A model generated the notes under the pieces. The model was not told the origin of the DNA. It worked only from the letters and a program-made list of their open reading frames with translations, and made no database searches. A stretch of 39,744 nucleotides of DNA from an uncultured Lachnospiraceae bacterium (GTDB taxonomy: Bacteria > Bacillota > Clostridia > Lachnospirales > Lachnospiraceae), in NCBI GenBank assembly GCA_910583895.1, contig CAJTYJ010000034.1:1-39744 (forward strand), in the 5' to 3' direction. Position numbers and translations under genes: made by a program. Shown piece by piece: positions 17,875 through 24,727 of the stretch (positions are counted from its first letter, which is position 1; each line of letters begins with the position of its first letter).

Positions 17875-18555
17875 ATGGGCGACAGACAGGGACAAAGAGA
17901 AAACCAGGACCGGTATTCTTTAAGAGGCCGGGTGTATGAAAGTATCCGGGATGATATCTTAAGCGGCAGATACAAGCAGAACACAGAACTGAAGGAAACG
18001 GCCATCGGGGCGGAGCTGGGGGTCAGCAGGACTCCGGTAAGAGAAGCCCTGCGGCAGCTGGAGCTGGAAGGGCTGGTCCGTATCATCCCCAACCGGGGCG
18101 CTTTTGTCAATATGATTACGGCCAAGGACGTGCAGGATATCTATGTGATCCGCTCCATGCTGGAAGGGCTTTGCGCCAGATGGGCGACAGAGCACATCAC
18201 AGAGGAGCAGCTGGGAGATCTGGAAGAGACGCTGTGTCTTTCCGAATACCATACCGGCAAAGGGAATTATGAAAAGCTGTATGAGCTGGACAGCCTGTTT
18301 CATGAACAGCTCTATAACGCTTCCAACAGCCGGATTTTAAATCATGTGCTGTCTGATTTTCATGATTATGTGAAGCGGGTCAGAAAGGCGACCATCGCAT
18401 CCCGGGGACGGTCCGTCAAATCCACAGAAGAGCACCGGGCGATCTTTGAAGCGGTCCGGTCCCGGGATGCGGACCAGGCAGAGGAGCTGGCAAAAGAGCA
18501 TGTGAGACACACCATTGAGAGCATACAAGGGTATGGACTGGAACGGATTTTGTAG
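17875..18555 (+). CDS. GntR-family regulator (FadR subfamily, FCD domain)
   Basis: Regulator of 226 residues: winged helix at about residues 16-82 (ELKETAIGAELGVSRTPVREALRQLELEGLVRI is the typical GntR recognition segment) and an all-helical FCD ligand domain at about 90-220. FCD domains bind carboxylates, often with a metal held by Asp/His residues; SLFHEQLY and EEHRAIFEAV hold the expected histidines. It lies between the citrate synthase-like and isocitrate dehydrogenase genes, so citrate or a related tri/dicarboxylate is a plausible effector (inference). Confidence 0.92.
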   Translation: MGDRQGQRENQDRYSLRGRVYESIRDDILSGRYKQNTELKETAIGAELGVSRTPVREALRQLELEGLVRIIPNRGAFVNMITAKDVQDIYVIRSMLEGLCARWATEHITEEQLGDLEETLCLSEYHTGKGNYEKLYELDSLFHEQLYNASNSRILNHVLSDFHDYVKRVRKATIASRGRSVKSTEEHRAIFEAVRSRDADQAEELAKEHVRHTIESIQGYGLERIL

Positions 18556-18590
18556 CAGAAAAAGACAGAGAAAAGGAGACAAAAAGGCAG

Positions 18591-19805
18591 ATGGATAAGA
18601 TCAGGATGACCACTCCCTTAGTGGAGATGGACGGAGATGAGATGACAAGGATTCTCTGGAAAAAGATTAAGGAAGAGCTGATAGAGCCCTTTGTGGAACT
18701 GAGGACCGAGTATTATGATCTGGGGCTTGAGAACCGGGACCGGACGGATGACCAGGTGACGGTGGAATCGGCGAAGGCGACAAAAAAATATGGTGTTGCG
18801 GTAAAATGTGCCACCATCACCCCCAACGCAGCCCGGATGGAGGAGTATCACTTAAAGGAGATGTGGAAGAGTCCCAATGGTACAATCCGGGCAATTCTGG
18901 ATGGTACGGTATTTCGGGCGCCGATCACTGTAAAGGGGATAGAACCCTATGTGCGCACTTGGAAAAAGCCCATCACGCTGGCCCGTCATGCATATGGGGA
19001 TGTGTACAAAGCTTCGGAGCTTGTCATTCCGGGACCCGGAAAGGTGGAGCTTGTGTATCACGCAGAAGATGGCAGCAGCTTTTCGGAGCTGGTGCACGCG
19101 TTCCAGGGGCCGGGGATCGTGCAGGGAATGCATAATCTGGACCGTTCCATCGAAAGCTTTGCCAGGAGCTGTTTTCAGTATGCACTGGACATCCGGCAGG
19201 ATCTGTGGTTTGCCGCAAAGGATACGATCTCCAAAAAATACGACCATCATTTTAAAGATGTCTTTGAAGAGATTTACGAAAAAGAATATCAGGCAAAATT
19301 TTCTGAGGCAGGACTTACTTATTTTTATACGCTGATCGACGATGCCATTGCCAGAGTCATCAAATCCGAAGGCGGATTTATCTGGGCATGCAAAAATTAT
19401 GACGGCGATGTGATGAGTGATATGGTGGCTACGGCCTTTGGCTCCCTGGCCATGATGACTTCCGTGCTTGTGTCTCCCCAGGGATATTATGAGTTTGAGG
19501 CGGCACACGGAACCGTTCAGAGGCATTATTACCAGCATTTGGAGGGAAAAGAGACTTCCACAAATCCCATTGCCACGATCTTTGCCTGGACCGGAGCTTT
19601 CAAAAAAAGAGGGGAGCTGGATCAGCTGCCCGAACTGGTCCGGTTCGCAGAGCTTATGGAGCAGGCATCGCTTGAGACCATTGCGTCCGGAAAGATGACC
19701 AAAGATCTGGCTCTTATTACCTCGCTAAAAGATGTGACGGTGTTAAATTCCGGTGATTTTATCAAAGAGATTCGCATCCGGCTGGAAAAACTTATGGTTT
19801 CATAA
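18591..19805 (+). CDS. icd: Isocitrate dehydrogenase (NADP+)
   Basis: Homodimeric isocitrate dehydrogenase of 404 residues, of the eukaryotic-like type II subfamily rather than the E. coli type (compare KIRMTTPLVEMDGDEMTRILWKKIK at the N-terminus and SPNGTIRAILDGTVFRAPI). It oxidatively decarboxylates isocitrate to 2-oxoglutarate; the AHGTVQRHYY segment is the cofactor site, and basic residues there fit NADP. The gene follows gntR by 35 bp with an AAAAGGAGAC site. With the Re-citrate synthase-like gene it provides carbon for glutamate. No intrinsic terminator follows; instead a hairpin covering the next gene's leader begins ten bases after the stop. Confidence 0.95.
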   Translation: MDKIRMTTPLVEMDGDEMTRILWKKIKEELIEPFVELRTEYYDLGLENRDRTDDQVTVESAKATKKYGVAVKCATITPNAARMEEYHLKEMWKSPNGTIRAILDGTVFRAPITVKGIEPYVRTWKKPITLARHAYGDVYKASELVIPGPGKVELVYHAEDGSSFSELVHAFQGPGIVQGMHNLDRSIESFARSCFQYALDIRQDLWFAAKDTISKKYDHHFKDVFEEIYEKEYQAKFSEAGLTYFYTLIDDAIARVIKSEGGFIWACKNYDGDVMSDMVATAFGSLAMMTSVLVSPQGYYEFEAAHGTVQRHYYQHLEGKETSTNPIATIFAWTGAFKKRGELDQLPELVRFAELMEQASLETIASGKMTKDLALITSLKDVTVLNSGDFIKEIRIRLEKLMVS

Positions 19806-19834
19806 GAATAAAAAGATACCCCTTCCCATATATT
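19806..19834 (+). promoter_or_regulatory. Sigma-E-like (mother cell) promoter of spoIVA
   Basis: GAATAAA (19806-19812), exactly 14 bases, then CATATATT (19827-19834). This fits the sigma-E consensus (about KMATATT-N14-CATACAHT), and spoIVA in Bacillus subtilis is transcribed by sigma-E. The -35 starts on the base after the icd stop codon. Transcription would begin near 19841. Confidence 0.75.
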
Positions 19835-19892
19835 TGAACAAATGGTTACTGGCCACAGCAAGGCCGGTAACAACAAATATGGGAGGGGGTAT
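19816..19892 (+). promoter_or_regulatory. Long RBS-sequestering hairpin in front of spoIVA
   Basis: A 16-bp stem (19816-19831 with 19877-19892, one G-U pair) contains the whole Shine-Dalgarno sequence GGGAGGGGG (19881-19889). A three-pair step (19834-19836 with 19874-19876) and an inner 10-bp stem (19845-19854 with 19862-19871, one G-U) extend it. The outer left arm is the sigma-E promoter -10 region, so a transcript starting near 19841 would lack it and leave the ribosome site free, whereas read-through from icd would fold and hide it. Confidence 0.75.
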
Positions 19893-19896
19893 TCTC

Positions 19897-21387
19897 ATGG
19901 AAACAATTCAGACACAGAAAGAGTTTCATCTATACAATGATATCAAAGAGCGGACCGGCGGAGAGATTTACATCGGAGTGGTGGGGCCGGTACGGACCGG
20001 GAAATCCACGTTTATCAAACGGTTCATGGACCTTTTGGTTCTTCCCAACATGGAAGACGCCCACGAGCGGGAACGGGCGACCGATGAACTGCCCCAGTCG
20101 GCGGCAGGCAAGACCATCATGACTACCGAGCCGAAGTTTGTGCCCAAAGAGGCAGTGGAAGTCAAGGTGGGAGGAAAGATTCCGGTCCGGATCCGTCTGA
20201 TCGACTGTGTGGGGTATATGGTGGAAGGTGCGACCGGACACCTGGAAAATGACATGGAACGGATGGTGAAGACACCCTGGTTCGGAGAGGAAGTTCCTTT
20301 TACCAAGGCGGCGGAACTTGGGACTCATAAAGTCATCCATGATCATTCCACCATTGGGATCGTGGTGACCTGCGACGGAAGTTTTGGAGAGATTCCGGTG
20401 CAGAATTATCAGGCGGCAGAGGAGCGTACCATCGAAGAACTGAAGAATCTGGGGAAACCTTTTGTGATTCTTTTAAACACCACAAGACCATACACGGAAG
20501 GGATCCGCAAACAGGCGGAAGAGATGTTCCGCAAGTACCAGATCCCGGTGCTTCCAGTCAACTGCGAGCAGCTGAAAAAAGAAGATATCACGATGATCTT
20601 AGAACAGGTACTTCTGGAATTTCCGCTGACGGAAGTGGAGTACCATATGCCCCGCTGGGTAGAGATGCTTCCAATCACACATCCGGTCAAACAGGAGATT
20701 GTCACGAAGGTCCGGGAGATGATGGAGGAATTTCATGTGCTTCGGGATATCGGAATGGCGAGTACAGACTGTGAGGGTCCGGCTATCAGCCGCATGAAAC
20801 TGGACCGGGTGGCACTCAATACAGGGACTGCGGTCTATTCCATTGATATGGAAGAAAGCTGCTACTACCAGATGCTCAGCGAGCTGACCGGTATGGAACT
20901 GCAGGATGAATATGATCTGATGGAGCAGCTTCGGGAATTGTCTTCCATGCAAAAAGAGTATGGAAAAGTGATCAAAGCCATGGATGCGGTGCGGCAAAAA
21001 GGATATGGCATGGTGCTCCCGGAGAAAGACGAGATCACAATGGAAGATCCGGTCCTGATCCATCAGGGGGGCAAGTACGGGGTGAAACTTCGGTCGGTGT
21101 CCCCGTCGGTACATATGATCCGGGCCAATATTGAGACGGAGATTGCGCCGATCGTCGGCAATGAGGAGCAGGCAAAAGATCTGATCCAGTACATTCAGGA
21201 CGGGAGAAAGCAGGAGGAAGGCATCTGGCAGATCAACATCTTCGGAAAGACCATCGAGGAGCTGGTGGAGGACGGAATCCGAAGTAAGCTGTATCAGATT
21301 GGAGAGGAAAGTCAGGTGAAACTGCAGGATACGATGCAGAAGATTGTGAATGACTCCAATGGAGGACTGGTGTGTATTATTATTTAG
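19897..21387 (+). CDS. spoIVA: Stage IV sporulation protein A (spore coat ATPase)
   Basis: SpoIVA, 496 residues (about 492 in B. subtilis), the morphogenetic ATPase that polymerises on the forespore surface and anchors the coat basement layer. The Walker A motif is GPVRTGKST (residues 30-38) in a TRAFAC GTPase-like fold; RLIDCVGYMVEGA forms the Walker B region, and NTTRPY follows. The C-terminus GGLVCIII resembles the short hydrophobic tail needed for SpoVM/forespore targeting. The start at 19897 has a GGGAGGGGG site; earlier in-frame codons overlap icd. Expression is expected only in the mother cell. Confidence 0.97.
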   Translation: METIQTQKEFHLYNDIKERTGGEIYIGVVGPVRTGKSTFIKRFMDLLVLPNMEDAHERERATDELPQSAAGKTIMTTEPKFVPKEAVEVKVGGKIPVRIRLIDCVGYMVEGATGHLENDMERMVKTPWFGEEVPFTKAAELGTHKVIHDHSTIGIVVTCDGSFGEIPVQNYQAAEERTIEELKNLGKPFVILLNTTRPYTEGIRKQAEEMFRKYQIPVLPVNCEQLKKEDITMILEQVLLEFPLTEVEYHMPRWVEMLPITHPVKQEIVTKVREMMEEFHVLRDIGMASTDCEGPAISRMKLDRVALNTGTAVYSIDMEESCYYQMLSELTGMELQDEYDLMEQLRELSSMQKEYGKVIKAMDAVRQKGYGMVLPEKDEITMEDPVLIHQGGKYGVKLRSVSPSVHMIRANIETEIAPIVGNEEQAKDLIQYIQDGRKQEEGIWQINIFGKTIEELVEDGIRSKLYQIGEESQVKLQDTMQKIVNDSNGGLVCIII

Positions 21388-21416
21388 GGAGATGATGGGG
21401 TGGGTGAATGCGGGAC

Positions 21417-21575
21417 GCCCGCCCCGGACAGGTAATCCTTCCGGACCCCGCTCGCGCTTAGTGAGGGGACACAGCGGTACTAAGTTCGTGCGGCGCGTGG
21501 CCGCTTGCACTCACGAAGTGCCGGTGCCCCTCCATGGGTCCTTCAGGAATGCCTGTCCGGGGCGGGCTGTTTTTC
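21417..21575 (+). ncRNA. Large folded GC-rich element downstream of spoIVA
   Basis: A 16-bp perfect closing helix, GCCCGCCCCGGACAGG (21417-21432) with its complement 21552-21567, is followed by TGTTTTTC. Inside, nested pairings continue: GGACCC/GGGTCC, GAGGGG/CCCCTC, CGG/CCG, TTCGTG/CACGAA, and GCGGC/GCCGC around a small loop. About 150 bases thus fold into one long branched or cruciform rod. At minimum it terminates spoIVA transcription; the elaborate interior suggests a structured RNA or a mobile palindromic element. Confidence 0.65.
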
Positions 21576-21589
21576 TGTGCATGACATCT

Positions 21590-21752
21590 GTTGAGCAATG
21601 TTGGATGTTAAAGAATAATGATTGTGAAAGAAGGGAATCACGAGACGCTGATGAGTTGAGCAATGTAAGATGTTAAATCATAACAGGGCTTTTGCGGGAT
21701 GCAAATGGCTTTGGAAGGGTTGAGCAATGTAAGATGTTAAATCATAACAGGG
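21590..21752 (+). repeat. Three direct repeats with 64-65 bp period
   Basis: Copies begin at 21590, 21655 and 21719, each starting GTTGAGCAATGT. Copies two and three are identical for 34 bases (core AAGATGTTAAATCATAACAG); copy one matches for about 24 of the first 29 bases. The unique stretches between are about 30-36 bases. The spacing resembles a tiny CRISPR array, but the first copy is degenerate, the repeat is not palindromic and no cas genes are visible. Confidence 0.7.
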
Positions 21753-21793
21753 GAGAGAGATAATTGTCTTGGGAAGAGGGAGTAAAAATTTAG

Positions 21794-21822
21794 TTGTATC
21801 CGGGAGGAAGTTGGGATAGAAT
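21794..21822 (+). promoter_or_regulatory. Sigma-A promoter of the MBL/rnhA pair
   Basis: TTGTAT (21794-21799), 17-base spacer, TAGAAT (21817-21822), 28 bp before the start codon. Confidence 0.75.
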
Positions 21823-21849
21823 GGGGGTGTAGAAAAGGAGGAACGCAGG

Positions 21850-22545
21850 ATGAGGGTGACCTATGTTTATCACAGCAGTTTTGTGGTGGAACTTGAAAGA
21901 AGCGTGTTGATTTTTGACTATTATGGAGAAGGAAGACTTCCAGAGATATCCACGGAGAAGGAGATATATTTTCTGAACAGCCATGGGCATCCGGATCATT
22001 TTAAGAAGGAGATTCTGAAGCTTGGGGATCAGTATCCGGGGGCGCAGTATATTCTGTCGAGAGATATCCGGCTTTCCAAGGAGGAGAAGGGGGACTGGGT
22101 GCATCTGGTCAAAGCCCGGGAGGAGTATGGGATCGGGGAGCTTCGGATTCGCACTTTGAGGTCCACGGATTTGGGGGTGGCTTTTGTGGCGGAGACAGAA
22201 GGGAAGAGGATCTATCATGCCGGAGATCTGAACTGGTGGCACTGGGAAGGGGAGAGCAAGGCCTGGAACAACAATATGGCAGCCAATTATAAACAAGAAG
22301 TGGACAGGCTTTCCGGCCAGTCTGTGGATGTGGCATTTTTGCCGCTGGATCCCAGACTTTCGGATGCTTACAGCTGGGGAATGGGGTATTTTCTGGAAAA
22401 AGTAAAGGCGGATCATGTGTATCCCATGCACTGCTGGGACAAGTATGAGATCTGTGAACAGGTGAAAAAAGAACCGGGGTTCCAGGGATTATTCGGTCAG
22501 TATCATCCTCTTAAGCATCCGGGACAGGAGTGGGAAATATGTTAG
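21850..22545 (+). CDS. MBL-fold metallo-hydrolase
   Basis: Metallo-beta-lactamase-fold hydrolase of 231 residues. The metal site motif is NSHGHPDHF (HxHxDH), with further ligands in YHAGDLNWWHW and the C-terminal MHCWD. It belongs to the small UlaG/YtkL-like group whose substrates are usually unknown phosphodiesters or lactones. The AAGGAGGAACGCAGG region gives a strong ribosome site. The stop overlaps the RNase H gene start by seven bases, so the two are translationally coupled; a nucleic-acid-related role is possible but unproven. Confidence 0.85.
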   Translation: MRVTYVYHSSFVVELERSVLIFDYYGEGRLPEISTEKEIYFLNSHGHPDHFKKEILKLGDQYPGAQYILSRDIRLSKEEKGDWVHLVKAREEYGIGELRIRTLRSTDLGVAFVAETEGKRIYHAGDLNWWHWEGESKAWNNNMAANYKQEVDRLSGQSVDVAFLPLDPRLSDAYSWGMGYFLEKVKADHVYPMHCWDKYEICEQVKKEPGFQGLFGQYHPLKHPGQEWEIC

Positions 22546-23015
22546 TGAAAATTTATACAGACGGGGCAGCGAGAGGGAATCCGGATGGTCCCGGAGGCTA
22601 CGGGACGATTCTGTCCTATGTGGACCCCAAAGGAGAAGAGCATATCCGGGAATTTTCCCAGGGATACAAAAAGACGACCAACAACCGGATGGAGCTGATG
22701 GCCGCCATCGTAGGGCTGGAGGCTTTGAACCGGCCCTGTCAAGTAGAGCTGTACTCGGATTCCAGGTATCTGGTGGATGCGTTTAACCAGCACTGGATTG
22801 ATTCCTGGCTGAAAAAGAACTGGGTGAACAGTCAGAAAAAACCGGTGAAAAATCCGGATCTCTGGAAACGGCTTTTAAAGGCGAAAGCACCTCATCAGGT
22901 GACGTTCATCTGGGTGAAAGGCCATGACGGCCATCCCCAGAATGAACGATGTGATCAGCTGGCCACCACGGCAGCCGACGGAGATGGCCTTTTGGAGGAC
23001 GTGGCAGCAGAGTAG
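22539..23015 (+). CDS. rnhA: Ribonuclease HI
   Basis: Cytoplasmic RNase H of 158 residues that cuts RNA in RNA:DNA hybrids (R-loops, Okazaki primers). The four catalytic acids are Asp8 (YTDGA), Glu52 (NRMEL), Asp74 (YSDSR) and Asp139 (ERCDQLA); the catalytic-loop His is in KGHDGHP. The basic handle region (WLKKNWVNSQKKPVKN) is present, as in E. coli RNase HI. The start at 22539 is chosen because CAGGAG lies eight bases upstream; an in-frame GTG at 22530 overlaps that site. Confidence 0.95.
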   Translation: MLVKIYTDGAARGNPDGPGGYGTILSYVDPKGEEHIREFSQGYKKTTNNRMELMAAIVGLEALNRPCQVELYSDSRYLVDAFNQHWIDSWLKKNWVNSQKKPVKNPDLWKRLLKAKAPHQVTFIWVKGHDGHPQNERCDQLATTAADGDGLLEDVAAE

Positions 23016-23020
23016 TCATA

Positions 23021-24313
23021 TTATTCCAGTTCCGGGCGGTCCGGATCCACAACTTTGGCGGCATCGATCAGATCCGAGACAGATTCCGGCCGCTTGATCA
23101 TGGTGAAACCGTCCAGGTTGCAGCGAGTCTGACGGACATAGGTATCCTGGACGGACACGAAAGGTTTGGATGCCCAGACTCCGCAGAAAAAGCGGAAGCC
23201 CTCAGACTGCAGATACGTCAGCTTCTGACTGGGATAATCGATCTCCTCTCCGTAAGGATAGATGTAGAGGTCCGTATCCCCCAGAAGACTTGCAATCTCT
23301 GTCTTCCAGCGGGTGGTATCCTCCACCAAGGAATGATAGCTGATATCTGCCGTATGCCGGTGTCCGTATCCGTGGGAGGCAAAAAGCCATCCGGTCTCTT
23401 TTAAACGGGCGGCAACCGCGCGTACCGCCGCCTGATCTTCTTCCAGAGTGGGGCTTTCCGGATCGTTGACCCGGTAGCCAAGGGTCCCCTCATAGCCGGT
23501 GGCAGCGATGATGCCTTTGGCCCCTCTGAAAGAAAAATCCGGGTGTTCCCTGACGAACGTATCCAGAATCGGCATGACATCGTAGTCTCCGATATGTTCG
23601 GTGCCATCCGGATCGATATAAAGATTCTTTACTTCCCCATTTTCGTCCAGAACGAGTCTTTTGGGAAATCCATCTTCTTTCATATAATCATAATAGCTGA
23701 CATCATCCACGGACAGAACCAGAGGAATCTTTCCTTCCGGCACCAGAGGCTGTGCGGCAGCCAGGGTGATCGTACCGTCTTCGGCAGTCTGTTCTGTGCA
23801 CAGGTCGTGGATATCGATCAGTATGTAGTTGTTGGCATACAGTTGTTCCAGGATTGCCTGGAATTCTTTTGTGGTGGTCATCCAGTAGTTGTATCCGTTG
23901 GACATGTGATCTCCGTCAAAAGCCAGGCTGGTATCCACGATCAGAGAGTGAAAAAAGATATGGCGCACCGGCTGGTCATAAGGGACGAAAGATGCGAGTC
24001 CTTCTGTATAAGCCAGGACAGCAGCGGTCACTTCTTCATCCTGGGCGAATTCTTCCGGCACCTTCGAAAGGCACTCCAGAGCTTCTTCATAAAAATATCC
24101 TTTTGCCAGTTCTTCTGCTTCCGCCAGAAGCGGGACGACGGTTTCTTCCCTTCGCATCGCCGTCAGCTCTTCTTCGGTCGGTTCAGGTTCTTCTGCGGGC
24201 GCGGGGGGCGCTTCTGCAACCGTTTCCTTTGTGGCTGATGTCCCGCCCTGGCAGGCAGTTACACTGGCAGCAAGCACCAGTGTTATAAAAAATAACATTT
24301 TTTTGTATTTCAT
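23021..24313 (-). CDS. Polysaccharide deacetylase-family lipoprotein
   Basis: Lipoprotein of 430 residues: signal peptide with lipobox SVTAC (acylated Cys at about 21), an acidic Pro/Glu-rich linker, a helical region (about 45-110) and a NodB-like domain. The HxxxH metal pair is seen in ASHGYGHRH. The usual TFDDG motif is changed to SVDDVSYYD, keeping both aspartates. It would sit on the outer face of the membrane and deacetylate a wall glycan; the substrate is unknown and activity is less certain because of the altered motif. It converges with rnhA with five bases between stops. GGAGTC precedes the start. Confidence 0.82.
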   Translation of the reverse strand: MKYKKMLFFITLVLAASVTACQGGTSATKETVAEAPPAPAEEPEPTEEELTAMRREETVVPLLAEAEELAKGYFYEEALECLSKVPEEFAQDEEVTAAVLAYTEGLASFVPYDQPVRHIFFHSLIVDTSLAFDGDHMSNGYNYWMTTTKEFQAILEQLYANNYILIDIHDLCTEQTAEDGTITLAAAQPLVPEGKIPLVLSVDDVSYYDYMKEDGFPKRLVLDENGEVKNLYIDPDGTEHIGDYDVMPILDTFVREHPDFSFRGAKGIIAATGYEGTLGYRVNDPESPTLEEDQAAVRAVAARLKETGWLFASHGYGHRHTADISYHSLVEDTTRWKTEIASLLGDTDLYIYPYGEEIDYPSQKLTYLQSEGFRFFCGVWASKPFVSVQDTYVRQTRCNLDGFTMIKRPESVSDLIDAAKVVDPDRPELE

Positions 24314-24727
24314 ATATTTGACTCCTTAGTTTCTGATCGAAGTTTTGTTCGGGCTTTTTTCGCGCACCGGCTGAAGATCTGTGCCTGATCTTCTGGAAGT
24401 CTGTTCTTTGATCTGCGAACTGCCCGGACCTTTGTTGTAAAAATCATCATTCAAAACATGTTTTTATTTTAACACGATCCTTTGGAAAAGTGATTACATT
24501 TGTGTTACAAGATACGGAATACTTTCTTAAAAAAGATGGTTGTTTTTCGCAGAAAATATTGCGGATGCAAAGATCGTGTGATATGATGGATAGCGTGTAT
24601 TGCATGTTGAAAACAGCCAAAGCCGGACAGAACCCGGATGGATCTGAAAGTGGGAAGCCGTTGGAAAGTCCATCATTCTTTGGGAGCTTAAAAGGCGGCA
24701 GCGGAACTATAATTTAGGAGGACGAAA
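24314..24727. other. Divergent intergenic region before alaS
   Basis: Holds a perfect GAAGATC-N7-GATCTTC inverted repeat (24373-24393) on the lipoprotein side and, on the plus strand, a promoter TTGCGG (24559-24564), 17 bases, TATGAT (24582-24587) for alaS. The resulting alaS leader is about 135 bases. No T-box signature is recognised in it. No coding sequence with a convincing start is seen. Confidence 0.6.

Noticed and set aside
21590..21752. CRISPR array
   Set aside because: Only three copies, the first degenerate, no palindrome in the repeat, no cas genes, and position in a promoter-proximal region.
24588..24727. T-box riboswitch in the alaS leader
   Set aside because: I could not find the T-box bulge sequence or an anti-terminator/terminator pair before the start.
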